Source of the DNA: JAAXVQ01 sp964604705
Lineage (GTDB): Bacteria; Oederibacteriota; JAAXVQ01
DNA length: 64,000 nucleotides
Reading direction: 5' to 3'
NCBI GenBank assembly: GCA_964604705.1
Contig: CAZSAP010000012.1
Location: 1-64,000 of the forward strand
Both the position numbers and the translations under genes were made by a program. The notes under the pieces were generated by a model. That model was not told where the DNA came from, did not search any database, and saw only the letters and a program-made list of their open reading frames with translations. This document shows, one piece after another, positions 1 to 8,875 of the stretch. The number at the start of each line of letters is the position of its first letter. Within the stretch, counting starts at the first letter, position 1.

Positions 1-215
1 GGATACTATACCTGGAATGAGAACTAATAGGTGAAGGTGAGTTGTTTTTCCTCGCGCACGTACCCAGCCCACCCTTTAAATCGGTTACTCGTTTTCGTAA
101 TAATTTGCCGTGTTAGGCAAATTTGCAGAAAACGAGTCCGATAGAGATGGCCTTACGGGTGCGAGGAAAAACAACTCACCTTCACCTATTAGTTCTCATT
201 CCAGGTATAGTATCC
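1..215. repeat. Long inverted repeat with 55-bp perfect arms at window start
   Basis: Bases 1-55 are the exact reverse complement of 161-215. The right arm contains the last eight codons and stop of dprA (stop at 189-191), so the left arm carries an inverted copy of the dprA 3' end. The 105-nt loop holds a second, nested dyad (80-137). The homology runs to base 1, so the left arm could extend beyond the window. It may be a real hairpin element or a fold-back chimera at a contig end; sequence alone cannot decide. Confidence 0.9.
80..140. repeat. Nested stem-loop inside the 1-215 inverted repeat
   Basis: ATCGG and ACTCGTTTTC (80-96, with a two-base bulge) pair with GAAAACGAGT and CCGAT (128-142 region). 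Inside them AATTTGCC (102-109) pairs with GGCAAATT (116-123) around a six-base loop. The arrangement gives a cruciform-like structure within the larger palindrome. No T-run follows, so it is not a typical intrinsic terminator. Confidence 0.7.
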
Positions 216-1298
216 CCCCGGTGCCGGGTGGACCCAGCCTTTAAGCTCCAAGTGCAGCAACTCGTTGAGCAATTGCGATACCGGCTGGTTGACTTCGGCT
301 GAGAGTTGATCCACATGCCGCGCACCGGAAACCAGGGCCTGATAAATCTGCTGCTGCTGCGGTGTCAACTCCGGCAACGGTGATTCGGACGGCAAGGCCT
401 CCGGCCGAACTCCCGCCAACTCCGCATCCAAGGCCAATTCTTCCAAAATATCGTTGATGCCCATGACCAACTTGGCGCCTTCTTGGATCAAGGCATTGGT
501 TCCCTGCGAAGTAAGTACATCGTAGCGTCCCGGCAGGGCAAACACTTCGCGCCCTTGTTCCAAGGCCCAGCGTGCGGTAATCAAGGCTCCGGATTGCGCG
601 CCGGCCTCCACCACCAACACCCCTTGGGCCAAACCGCTGATCAGCCGATTGCGCCTGGGAAAATTTTCTTTCAGCGGAGCCACGCCGAGCGGAAATTCCG
701 AGACCACGGCACCCGACTGAACAATTCGGTCATGCAAGTCGCGATGATCCTCGGGATACACCCGATCCAAGCCATGCGCCAAGACGGCCACGGTCCGCCC
801 TCCGGCCTCCACCACCGCCTGATGCGCACACGCATCAATGCCGTACGCCAAGCCCGAAACCACAGTGAATCCCCGCTCCACCAGCTCGCGACTGAATTTC
901 GCGGCTGCCTCCACACCGTACCGGCTGGGCTTGCGACACCCCACCACAGCCATGGCCTTCTCATCGTCTTTGGTCAACGTCCCCCGCACATACAGCACCG
1001 GCGGCGGGGCCGGCACTTCGCGCAGCAACGAAGGGTACTGGGCATCTTCCAACGTCACCATACGGCAGTTGACCAACCCACAACGCTTCCACTCGTCATC
1101 CACACAGCGCGGCCAATCCAATGATTTCAAACGCTCCGCGGTTTCCAAGGTGAGCTTGGCCTGCTCCACGAGCGCGGTCACCGGCTGGGCAAATGCCTGC
1201 TCCGGCGAGCCGAACGCTTCGGCCAAACGGTGCGCCCGCACCGGGCCAATGCCCTGCACCAAGTTTAATCCTATCCAACCGTACGCGGGAGTGATCAT
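189..1298 (-). CDS. dprA: DNA-processing protein DprA/Smf
   Basis: DprA binds incoming single-stranded DNA during natural transformation and loads RecA in the cytoplasm. The 369-residue protein has a helix-hairpin-helix-like N-terminus (about 8-60), the Rossmann-like DprA core (about 75-290) with GCRKPSRYG (120-128), SGLAYGID (148-155), NFPRRNRLISGL (212-223) and GALITARWALEQGR (237-250), and a C-terminal winged-helix domain (about 310-369). Length and domain order are normal for the long form of the family. It ends in tandem stops (TAA TAG) and its 3' end lies inside the right arm of the 1-215 inverted repeat. The FtsA-like gene lies just upstream with a six-base gap, so the two are probably cotranscribed. 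No other competence gene is visible here. Confidence 0.97.
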   Translation of the reverse strand: MITPAYGWIGLNLVQGIGPVRAHRLAEAFGSPEQAFAQPVTALVEQAKLTLETAERLKSLDWPRCVDDEWKRCGLVNCRMVTLEDAQYPSLLREVPAPPPVLYVRGTLTKDDEKAMAVVGCRKPSRYGVEAAAKFSRELVERGFTVVSGLAYGIDACAHQAVVEAGGRTVAVLAHGLDRVYPEDHRDLHDRIVQSGAVVSEFPLGVAPLKENFPRRNRLISGLAQGVLVVEAGAQSGALITARWALEQGREVFALPGRYDVLTSQGTNALIQEGAKLVMGINDILEELALDAELAGVRPEALPSESPLPELTPQQQQIYQALVSGARHVDQLSAEVNQPVSQLLNELLHLELKGWVHPAPGGYYTWNEN

Positions 1299-1304
1299 GA
1301 TCGT

Positions 1305-3434
1305 CTAGGCAAACGCAACTGTGATTTTAGCGCCGTCGCGCAGAGGCGTGGTGAACGCAGCCGGGTGCCCGTCCACGTTCAGGGTCAAGGTTGCACCTGG
1401 TTTGGGAGGAACCAAGGCCAGACCGTCCAAGGCTTGGGAAAGAATGGGAATCTCGGTATCACGCCGCTCCACGGAGACCTCGGCGTTCTCAGGCAGCACA
1501 TCGTTGAGCTGCACGGCCTGGCCGTTCACACACACGCGGCTCCCGCCGTAATCAAGCACCTTGGGCTGCCCGTTGACCCAGACCGTCATGCGCGTGGAGA
1601 CGGCCAAGGTTCCCACCACATCTTGCACACGCACTGCGTGGGCGCGGGTCTTCCATTCAATGCGGTCTTCGGGACGTGGCCGATACTCCAAATCGATCGC
1701 GCGCCCATTGGCCGTCAAGGTAAGGCCTTTGTCTTCCAAACGTTTCACTTCACCGTTCACCCGCACTTGAAACGCCAGCGCCGCCTCTTTTTCTGCGAGC
1801 TCCGGGCATAGGTCCAAAACAGAACGGCTCGAGACCCATTCCAAATCGGCTCGGTCGGGCAAGGGGATGTTCGGTGGCACGGGCACGCCCTTCATGGCCA
1901 ACACCAGATCCAATTCCTCATTGCGCCCGTTGAGCGAACACCAGACCGGCCCAGCAGGTTTGGCCAAAGACTCGGGCATGAGCACCGCATCCTCGCCATC
2001 GCTGGCTTCGACCAAGGTTAAGGCATCGCCTTCAATCAACAAGGACTCAAGTGTGGCCGGCTGATCGTTGATGTGCAGCACGGCCGGGACCCCCGCGCGT
2101 CCGCGCGCCACCTGCAGCTTGCCCTGCAACGTGTAGGTCATGGCTTGACCCGGGCGTGCGTAGAGACGCTTGACTTCGTGCCCTGAAGAGACCAACGCAT
2201 CAAACACCGTGGAGGTCTCGTGCAAAGCCAGCAACTGCGCCGGATGACCGTTGACCTGCACATTGAAAAACGTCAACCCGCGCCCGCGCGAGGCCGCCAA
2301 GGCAATGCCCAGCGGAGTGACCGCCTCGATCCCGCATAAAACCCCGGTGGTGTCTTCCAAATCCAAAATCGTATCCGGTCCGCGCACGCCGACGCGGGTC
2401 GCATCCAAACCGAGTGCTTGGGAGAGCAGTGATCCCAAACCAGGGGTGGCGCTCCCCCCGCCCACCATGATCACGGCCTTGGGCGCGCCCCCGTTCAAGG
2501 TCAAAATCCGCTCGGCGATGGCCGAAGCGAGTTTTTGCACGGCCGGGGTCAAGGCTGCGCGCACCTCGTTGGCCGTATATTTCAATGTCTGTCCCAACAG
2601 CGTCTTAAATTCCAAAACATCATTGCCTGCGTTTTCCAAACGCCGTTTCAGCTGTTCGGCCTCGGGAAACTCGAGCAAATAATGATCACTTAAAAATTCC
2701 GTAATCTCATCCCCGGCCTCGGTGACCATGGCGTAGGCAAACACCGATCCGTCGCGTGTGACCGCGATGTCCGAGGTGCCGGCGCCAATGTCCACCAGCG
2801 CCAAATTCATGCGTCGCAAATCCCCAGGAATGGTGGCTTCCATGGCGGCAATCGGTTCCAAGGTAAGGGTCTCGGCCTGGAGTCCGGCGCGGCGCAACAC
2901 GGCCAGCAACGAGTCCACCACATTGCGCGGCAAAAACGTGGCCAACACTTCCAGCGAAACGTCGCGCCCCTGATGTCCCAGCAAATCATCCATGCGCTGC
3001 TGATCCAACTGCATCCGCACCGGCGAATACCCAACGCAGTGAAGGGCGCTGCGATCTTGTCCGGGCTGCACCCGCACATAGGCTGCGCGGGCCGCAGTCA
3101 ATTCAAGTTCCTGGATGTGTTCGCGGGTAATCTCGGTGAGAAAAGGAAAACGTCGGTTGGCCGTGGCAGACTCGGTGAGCAAGGCCCGGCCGGCCGCAGC
3201 CACGGCCGCTTGCGTAAGCGTCAGTCCGGTGGCCGCTTCCAACGCACGTTTCACCTGCGCGACCACCTCGGCCACAGCCTCGACTTTGTGGACTTGACCG
3301 TCCACCATGGCGCGATCCGGATGCTGAATGATGCTGGCGGCCAAAACCTTGAGTCCGCGCCCTTGGGGCACAGCCACCAGCCCCGCCACTTTCCGGGTGC
3401 CAATGTCCAACGCCAATAGGGGTTTTTCGTTCAT
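1305..3434 (-). CDS. FtsA/PilM-related actin-like ATPase with a C-terminal VNG-repeat tail
   Basis: The first ~370 residues are an actin-like (FtsA/PilM/Hsp70 fold) ATPase: a phosphate-1 motif LALDIGTRKVAG at the N-terminus, LVDIGAGTSDIAV (phosphate-2) near residue 217, and VGGGSATPGL (adenosine motif) near residue 329. FtsA itself is about 420 residues. Here some 330 further residues contain about eight beta modules centred on V-N-G or N-D/N-G turns (for example VQVNGHPAQL, VRVNGEVKRL, VWVNGQPKVL, VCVNGQAVQL). No FtsZ-binding tail or amphipathic C-terminal helix is evident, so it is unlikely to be the canonical cell-division FtsA. I chose the ATG at 3434; a TTG two codons earlier would overlap the cheC stop. 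Its place next to cheC/cheA suggests a link with signalling or surface structures. Function unknown. Confidence 0.75.
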   Translation of the reverse strand: MNEKPLLALDIGTRKVAGLVAVPQGRGLKVLAASIIQHPDRAMVDGQVHKVEAVAEVVAQVKRALEAATGLTLTQAAVAAAGRALLTESATANRRFPFLTEITREHIQELELTAARAAYVRVQPGQDRSALHCVGYSPVRMQLDQQRMDDLLGHQGRDVSLEVLATFLPRNVVDSLLAVLRRAGLQAETLTLEPIAAMEATIPGDLRRMNLALVDIGAGTSDIAVTRDGSVFAYAMVTEAGDEITEFLSDHYLLEFPEAEQLKRRLENAGNDVLEFKTLLGQTLKYTANEVRAALTPAVQKLASAIAERILTLNGGAPKAVIMVGGGSATPGLGSLLSQALGLDATRVGVRGPDTILDLEDTTGVLCGIEAVTPLGIALAASRGRGLTFFNVQVNGHPAQLLALHETSTVFDALVSSGHEVKRLYARPGQAMTYTLQGKLQVARGRAGVPAVLHINDQPATLESLLIEGDALTLVEASDGEDAVLMPESLAKPAGPVWCSLNGRNEELDLVLAMKGVPVPPNIPLPDRADLEWVSSRSVLDLCPELAEKEAALAFQVRVNGEVKRLEDKGLTLTANGRAIDLEYRPRPEDRIEWKTRAHAVRVQDVVGTLAVSTRMTVWVNGQPKVLDYGGSRVCVNGQAVQLNDVLPENAEVSVERRDTEIPILSQALDGLALVPPKPGATLTLNVDGHPAAFTTPLRDGAKITVAFA

Positions 3435-3436
3435 GT

Positions 3437-4051
3437 TCAATTTTTAGCTCGAATGGCTTTCAAAATTTGATCCAGTGAATTTTTCTCAGGGATCAGAAAG
3501 AAGTGGCCTTGAATAATCCGATTGGGTTCGGAGAACTGGGTCTCAATGCATAAGATCCGCACATCTTCAGGCATGCCCTTGGTAACCTCGGCCATGACCG
3601 CCTCACTCAAATCAAACACCAATTGCGGGACCGATTGCAATAGCATGAGTCCCAAAAACTCGGTTAGGGCATTGAGGTACGCGCCGGCCAAAATATTGCC
3701 CACTTCCTTAATGGCCGAATGCTCCAACGCCGTGAGAATCTGGCGCTCGTCCGCCTGTTGCTTGGTCAGCATGGTGGCCAGCTGTACGGCGCTGGTGCGA
3801 GGCAGAATCAACACAATCTTGGCCGAGATGTCCCCCAAGACATGCATGGTGACTCCGGCGATCAGGGCTTGCGGCCCGCCTAAAAGGTTGATAATGTCCG
3901 TAACGGACAACAACAACACCTGCGGGACTTTAATAAATATTTTTTTCTCGATGAGTTGGGAAAGGGCCGTGGCCGCATGCCCGGCGCCAATGTTGCCAAC
4001 TTCCTTGATGGCATCCATCTGAACTTCATCCAGTTTCGGTGATTCAAACAC
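3437..4051 (-). CDS. cheC: CheY-P phosphatase CheC
   Basis: CheC-type phosphatases remove phosphate from CheY-P. This 204-residue protein has the two diagnostic active-site helices: DAIKEVGNIGAG near residue 13 and SAIKEVGNILAG near residue 112, each with the acidic/Ser-x3-E-x2-N pattern and a Pro about 22 residues later. Two intact sites match CheC rather than CheX or CheD. The gene lies between cheA (17-nt gap) and the FtsA-like gene (near-overlapping) and is almost certainly in one operon with them. No cheY, cheB, cheR or MCP gene is in the window, so its response-regulator partner must be elsewhere. Confidence 0.93.
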   Translation of the reverse strand: MFESPKLDEVQMDAIKEVGNIGAGHAATALSQLIEKKIFIKVPQVLLLSVTDIINLLGGPQALIAGVTMHVLGDISAKIVLILPRTSAVQLATMLTKQQADERQILTALEHSAIKEVGNILAGAYLNALTEFLGLMLLQSVPQLVFDLSEAVMAEVTKGMPEDVRILCIETQFSEPNRIIQGHFFLIPEKNSLDQILKAIRAKN

Positions 4052-4068
4052 GAATATTCCAAGACCCC

Positions 4069-6111
4069 CTATTGAAGCAGAGTGGGCACGTCCAAGACCA
4101 AAGCAATGCGCCCATCCCCAAGTATGGTTACTCCGGAAAAGCCTTTTACGCCTTTGAGCATGGTCCCAAGGGACTTAATGGCGATTTCCTGTTGCCCCAA
4201 AACCTCGTCCACCAAGAGGCCCACCCGCATTTCGCCCACTTCCGTCACCAGAACCGACGGTGCGGCCGCCTCGGCATCGTCCGCGACGAGCGTTTCTTCC
4301 GGTACATTCAAAACCTTTTGCAAACGCACAAGCGGAAGCACACTGTTACGGTAAAGCACCACTTCACGATGCTTGATGAACTTCACTTCGGTAGAGGCCA
4401 GCTCGAGCGTCTCCACCGTATTGATGACCGGAATCGAATAAATCTCCTTGCCCACGCGAATCAACAACGCCTGAATAATCGCCAACGTCATGGGAAGTCG
4501 CAAGATGAACGTGCTGCCCGTCCCGAGGTGACTCTCAATGCGCAGGCTTCCGCCAAACGCCTCAATCTTCGTACGCACGGCATCCACACCTACGCCGCGG
4601 CCGCTGATCTCGGTGACCTCCTTGGCGGTGGTGACTCCAGGGAGCGAAATCATATTAACGGCTTCTTGCTCCGTCAGGCGTTCGGCATCGTCTTGACTGA
4701 TCAACCCATGTTCCACGGCGACACGTCGGATGGCATCGGGATTGATTCCACGCCCGTCGTCTTGCACTTTGATAATCACATGATTTTTTTCCCGTGAGGC
4801 CGCCAAACGGATCAACCCCCGTTGCGACTTCCCGGAACGCAACCGCTGATCGGGCGTCTCAATGCCATGATCCACCGCATTGCGCAGCAAGTGGACCAAC
4901 GGATCGTTGATCTCGTCAAGCACCGTACGATCCAGCTCAATGTCCTTGCCTTCCATGACCAGATCCAGTTCCTTGCCGTTGTCTTTGGCCAAATCCCGCA
5001 CCATGCGCGGAAACCGGTTAAAAATGTGTTCCATGGGCACCATGCGCACTTCGGTGACTTCGTCTTGAAGTTCGTTGGTGACACGATCAAAATGCGCCAA
5101 GGCTTCTTTCAAATCTTTTAGATTGTATTGTTTTGAAATCTGCGAGAGGCGAATCTTGTTGATCACCAGTTCGCCTACCAGATTTTGCAAATTGTCCAAG
5201 CGCTCAATGCTGACACGAATGCTTTGCACAGCTCGACTCTGTACGGTTTCACCTTTAATGCCCGCGACTTTTTCATCGTCTTTAACAACTGCCTCAATTT
5301 TAAGCTTGGCGACCGGCATGGCATGGCCGCAAAATCCCTGTATATCCTCGGGTTGAAGTTCTATAACTTCATACGATTCCAACTCGGCAATCCCACGCAA
5401 GGATTTCCGCATCAATTCAGGATCCTTCTTGGACAACACAACCAAAGAAAAATCTCGATCAAACTGACCTTCCTGCAAGGCCTGGGCTTCGGGCTGGGTG
5501 GCAATGATCTCACCCATGTCCGAAAGTGCCTTAAACGCCATGAACGCACGCACACCTTTGAACGAGCATTCGGCATCCACGCGCACTTTAACTCCAAAGG
5601 TAGAAAACCCTTCACCTTTTGAATTGGTTACAATTTCGTGCAGATGGTCCATCGTGGCCGCGTTGGAGGCCGGAGGCGCAGCGGCAGTGGGTCCCGAAGA
5701 TAACGGCTTGGCCTCGGCCGGAGCCAGCGAATCATCGTTTTCCAATTGACGCAACCGACCCAAGAGCGGAGTCACATCCAGGTTTTTAGGCTCGGCGGAG
5801 GCAATCTCGTCCACCAGCATGGAGAGCATATCCAGGCATTGGAACAAAACATCGATCACTTCTCCGTCCACCGAAATGCCGGTGCTGCGAAAGCGTTCAA
5901 AAACATTTTCCATTTGATGGGTAAGTTCGGTAATCTGGTCAAATCCCATGGTCGCCGCCATGCCCTTGAGGGTGTGGGCGGTGCGAAAGATTTCATTTAG
6001 GGATTTTGTGTCTGAGGGATTTTTCTCGAGAACCAGCAACATCTGGTTGAGTCCGTCCAAATGTTCCAATGATTCGCTGATGAAAATGTCTTTGTATTGC
6101 AGCGTATCCAT
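4069..6111 (-). CDS. cheA: Chemotaxis-type histidine kinase CheA
   Basis: CheA autophosphorylates on a His in its P1 domain and passes phosphate to CheY-like regulators. From the chosen start the protein is 680 residues: P1/Hpt (1-105, H46 in TAHTLKGMA), a CheY-binding P2-like region (about 150-250), P3 dimerisation helices (about 270-340), a HATPase domain (about 345-520, N-box NAVDHGIETP and G-box DDGRGINPDA) and a C-terminal CheW-like domain (about 525-680). The ATG at 6111 was chosen because P1 homology begins there and the adjacent Hpt gene starts identically (MDT-YKD); the reading frame runs 27 codons further upstream but that stretch has no domain. It is followed closely by cheC. Confidence 0.93.
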   Translation of the reverse strand: MDTLQYKDIFISESLEHLDGLNQMLLVLEKNPSDTKSLNEIFRTAHTLKGMAATMGFDQITELTHQMENVFERFRSTGISVDGEVIDVLFQCLDMLSMLVDEIASAEPKNLDVTPLLGRLRQLENDDSLAPAEAKPLSSGPTAAAPPASNAATMDHLHEIVTNSKGEGFSTFGVKVRVDAECSFKGVRAFMAFKALSDMGEIIATQPEAQALQEGQFDRDFSLVVLSKKDPELMRKSLRGIAELESYEVIELQPEDIQGFCGHAMPVAKLKIEAVVKDDEKVAGIKGETVQSRAVQSIRVSIERLDNLQNLVGELVINKIRLSQISKQYNLKDLKEALAHFDRVTNELQDEVTEVRMVPMEHIFNRFPRMVRDLAKDNGKELDLVMEGKDIELDRTVLDEINDPLVHLLRNAVDHGIETPDQRLRSGKSQRGLIRLAASREKNHVIIKVQDDGRGINPDAIRRVAVEHGLISQDDAERLTEQEAVNMISLPGVTTAKEVTEISGRGVGVDAVRTKIEAFGGSLRIESHLGTGSTFILRLPMTLAIIQALLIRVGKEIYSIPVINTVETLELASTEVKFIKHREVVLYRNSVLPLVRLQKVLNVPEETLVADDAEAAAPSVLVTEVGEMRVGLLVDEVLGQQEIAIKSLGTMLKGVKGFSGVTILGDGRIALVLDVPTLLQ

Positions 6112-6283
6112 GGATGGGTCCCGTCCACTTCGAAGTTTATTGAAAACCATGGTAGCAGGAATTTTTTTCCTGTGCAACCTTCTTTTTATCAAGCCCTGTT
6201 ATGGACCGAGGTCTATCCCTCCGAACCCTTCCGCGTTTAGGTTTCCCTGGCTGGGTAAAGACGCCCAAGCGTCCGCCGATCCC

Positions 6284-6661
6284 TCAATTGACCAAAAGAT
6301 TTAATTTTTGAATGAGGGGAAGCACATCTTGATGGGTCGCATTGGACGCGCTTAATTCATGCACCATCGAATACAACATATCCACGCATTGGAAAATAAC
6401 ATCAATCACGCTCTGCGGCACCGCCGTGTGCAAGGTCCGGTAACGATCAAACACCGTCTCCATCTGATGCGTCAGTTCCATGATGTCGTCGTACTCCATA
6501 CTCGCGGCCATGCCCTTAAGCGTATGCAAGGCCCGAAACAGTTCATCCAAAGAACTTGGATCATCTGGTTTTTTTTCCAACGACAGCAACAGGTGATTCA
6601 GACTGTCCAAGTAATCGATCGACTCGCTGATAAAAAGATCTTTGTATTCCGTGGTGTCCAT
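6284..6661 (-). CDS. Stand-alone histidine phosphotransfer (Hpt) protein, paralogue of the CheA P1 domain
   Basis: A 125-residue protein made only of an Hpt four-helix domain. The phosphorylatable His is H46 in ALHTLKGMA, the same position as in the neighbouring CheA, and the two N-termini align without gaps for about 100 residues (both start MDT-x-x-YKD). It presumably arose by duplication of the cheA 5' end. It has no kinase or CheW domain, so it can only accept or relay phosphate. The ATG at 6661 has a strong GGGGGTGG ribosome site about 8 nt upstream; the frame extends 13 codons further but without a better site. A 172-nt gap separates it from cheA. Confidence 0.85.
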   Translation of the reverse strand: MDTTEYKDLFISESIDYLDSLNHLLLSLEKKPDDPSSLDELFRALHTLKGMAASMEYDDIMELTHQMETVFDRYRTLHTAVPQSVIDVIFQCVDMLYSMVHELSASNATHQDVLPLIQKLNLLVN

Positions 6662-6718
6662 ACTCAACCCACCCCCTGGCCACAAACCACTTGGTGGCAA
6701 CCCGTTCCAGAGAAACCC

Positions 6719-7936
6719 TCACCCCACCTGCGCAAACAAGCACGTAAGATAACGGCTCTCCGGGATCTGTATTTTTTCCGGATGATCGGCATCGGGGCCG
6801 AACTCCGCTCTCACCTTTAAGGTTCGGTTGGATTGGCGCAAACCTAAAATCGCTGTTTGCAAAAGATCTTTTCGGGCAATATGGTGGGAACACGAACACG
6901 TGAGCAAATACCCGCCGGGTTGGATCAACGCGGCGGCCCGCCGATGCAATTCCCGGAGTCCGGACATGGCGCGTTCGCGATGTTCCCGGGACCGGGTAAA
7001 GGCCGGTGGGTCCAAAATCACCAATTCGTACTTATCCCCACGGGCCACGGCCGCTTCCAAATAGTCAAACACCTTGGATTTATGGACCTGCAGCCGATCG
7101 GTCAGGCCATTGACCTGGGCATTGGCTCGGACGGTTTCCAGGGCATGGGCAGAACTGTCCACCGCATCGGCCCGTGACGCCCCAGCCTTCAGCGCCGAGA
7201 GGGCCAACCCGCCGGTATAACAAAAACAGTCCAAGACCGGCCCGGTAAACGTCCGGCTCTGCAAATACCTGCGGGCCGCACGCTGATCCAGATAAAAACC
7301 CGTTTTCTGACCGCCCACCACATCCACCCAAAACTTCAGGTCGCCTTCCTGAATGGTCACAGGTTCCGCATACGACGGATCCGGTTCGGACGGAAACAAC
7401 CACCCGCGTACAGGCAAAAGCCCTTCGCGCGTGCGACCAATCCCCTCCGAGCGCTCAAAGATGCCCCGCGGCTTCAGGTGTGAACGGATCCATTCCAGCA
7501 AGATGGGCTTGCGCGCTTCCATGCCCGCGGTTAGGCACTGCATCACCACGAGGTCCCCAAAACGATCGCACACAAATCCCGGCAACCCATCGGCTTCGGA
7601 CCAGACCACACGATACGCATTGGTCGGCAACACCAGCGTCTGACGCCGCGACCAGGCGCGATCCAGTTTCCGGTACAGCTCGGCTTGTTCGTTGGGCTCC
7701 CCGTCGAGGCCGCGCACTCCGGCTTCGGGTGAGTACAGCATTCTTAAGGCCAGCGTGATCTGAGGGTTGGCATAGGCAAATCCCAGCGTGGTTTGGGCCG
7801 CATCCACAACCCGCACCAGCTCGCCGGGTTGGGGACGCGGATGCCAGGACTTTACTTGGTTGGAAAAAATCCAGGGATATCCCTGCCGGACCGCTTGCGC
7901 GGCCCGGCCTTGGATTTGAACGTTGGCAAGCGTCAC
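6719..7936 (-). CDS. Class I SAM-dependent rRNA (cytosine-C5) methyltransferase, RlmI-like
   Basis: The 405-residue protein has an N-terminal PUA RNA-binding domain (about 1-75), a central EEHE-type subdomain and a Rossmann methyltransferase domain. Visible motifs are DCFCYTGGLALSAL (SAM-binding motif I, about 239-252), ILDPPAF (motif IV) and TCSCSHHI with the Cys pair typical of m5C methyltransferases of the RlmI family, which in E. coli modifies C1962 of 23S rRNA. The family match is strong; the exact rRNA position is inferred. The start is GTG at 7936, abutting the stop of the ptb-like gene (TAAGTG), which implies translational coupling. Confidence 0.88.
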   Translation of the reverse strand: MTLANVQIQGRAAQAVRQGYPWIFSNQVKSWHPRPQPGELVRVVDAAQTTLGFAYANPQITLALRMLYSPEAGVRGLDGEPNEQAELYRKLDRAWSRRQTLVLPTNAYRVVWSEADGLPGFVCDRFGDLVVMQCLTAGMEARKPILLEWIRSHLKPRGIFERSEGIGRTREGLLPVRGWLFPSEPDPSYAEPVTIQEGDLKFWVDVVGGQKTGFYLDQRAARRYLQSRTFTGPVLDCFCYTGGLALSALKAGASRADAVDSSAHALETVRANAQVNGLTDRLQVHKSKVFDYLEAAVARGDKYELVILDPPAFTRSREHRERAMSGLRELHRRAAALIQPGGYLLTCSCSHHIARKDLLQTAILGLRQSNRTLKVRAEFGPDADHPEKIQIPESRYLTCLFAQVG

Positions 7937-8851
7937 TTAACTGCGGGCGCGCACATTGGCGGCCAAACACGCCACGGCAATGGCATAAAAACGATTGGAG
8001 GCTGTATCGGCGCGGGAATTTAAAACCATGGGCACCTTCGCCCCCAGGGCGATTCCGGCCAATGCCCCATCGGCAATAAACATCTGCGCTTTGGAGAGCA
8101 TGTTGCCGGACTCAATGTTCGGCACCAAGAGAATATCCGCATCTCCCTGAATCGGTCCGGCAATGCCTTTGTCTGCACAAACCCAGGGCGAGAGCGCGTC
8201 GTCCAAAGCCAAGGGCCCAAACACCACGCCGCCGGTGATGGCGCCTTCGGCAGCCATCTGCGTCAGCTTGGCCGCTTCGACGGTCACGGGCATCTTGTCT
8301 TTAACATCCTCAACCGCGGCCATGATGGCGGCTTTCGGCTTGTCGTATCCGAGCGCGCGGACGAAATCGATGGCATTTTGCAAAATCATTTTCTTACGTT
8401 CCAAATCCGGCGCAATGTTGACCGCCGAATCTGTCACATACAGCAAACGGCCGCAGGGCTTGGCTTCCAAAATGAACACATGCGAGATGGGACGCTCGGT
8501 GCGCAACCCAAACTCCTTATTCAGCAACGCCGAGAGAATGGAGCTGGTGTGCAAGTTCCCTTTCATCAACACCTGGGCTTTGTTCTCGGCAATGAGTTTC
8601 ACGGCTTCGTACGCGGCGCCTTCCTCGGTCTTGGCATCCACCAAATGCTTCATCGGGAAGGTAAGCTTTAATTCCTTGTACAACTGTTCAATCTTCGTAG
8701 CATCACCGACCAAGGCAGCTTCGGCAATGCCTTCGTCGTGCACCCGCTGCAAGGCCTGCATGATGTCCTTGCTTTCCGGAACCGCAATGGAAACGGTCTT
8801 CTTGGGACTGCCTTTAACGCGTTGAATTAATTCATTGAAATCTTTTAGCAT
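7937..8851 (-). CDS. Phosphate butyryltransferase/acetyltransferase family protein
   Basis: The 304-residue protein matches the PTA_PTB family, which interconverts acyl-CoA and acyl phosphate. Family features include VLMKGNLHTSS (about 95), TDSAVNIAPDL (about 140), AAVEDVKDKMPVTVEA, GPLALDDALS and VPNIESGNMLSK. The short single-domain form fits Ptb better than the long Pta, but substrate (butyryl, acetyl or branched) cannot be read from sequence. No butyrate kinase lies beside it; the next gene upstream is aroK. It could supply acyl-CoA or acyl-P to lipid synthesis, but that is inference. Confidence 0.85.
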   Translation of the reverse strand: MLKDFNELIQRVKGSPKKTVSIAVPESKDIMQALQRVHDEGIAEAALVGDATKIEQLYKELKLTFPMKHLVDAKTEEGAAYEAVKLIAENKAQVLMKGNLHTSSILSALLNKEFGLRTERPISHVFILEAKPCGRLLYVTDSAVNIAPDLERKKMILQNAIDFVRALGYDKPKAAIMAAVEDVKDKMPVTVEAAKLTQMAAEGAITGGVVFGPLALDDALSPWVCADKGIAGPIQGDADILLVPNIESGNMLSKAQMFIADGALAGIALGAKVPMVLNSRADTASNRFYAIAVACLAANVRARS

Positions 8852-8875
8852 GGAAGATCCCTCTCTCGTTCACGG

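Noticed and set aside
101..125. GTTAGGC in the first two repeat loops as integron attC core sites
   Set aside because: Only one core-like heptamer per loop, no matching RYYYAAC partner at attC spacing and no integrase nearby.
3435..3440. TTG start at 3440 for the FtsA-like gene
   Set aside because: It overlaps the cheC stop and the ATG at 3434 starts the conserved actin-like strand directly.
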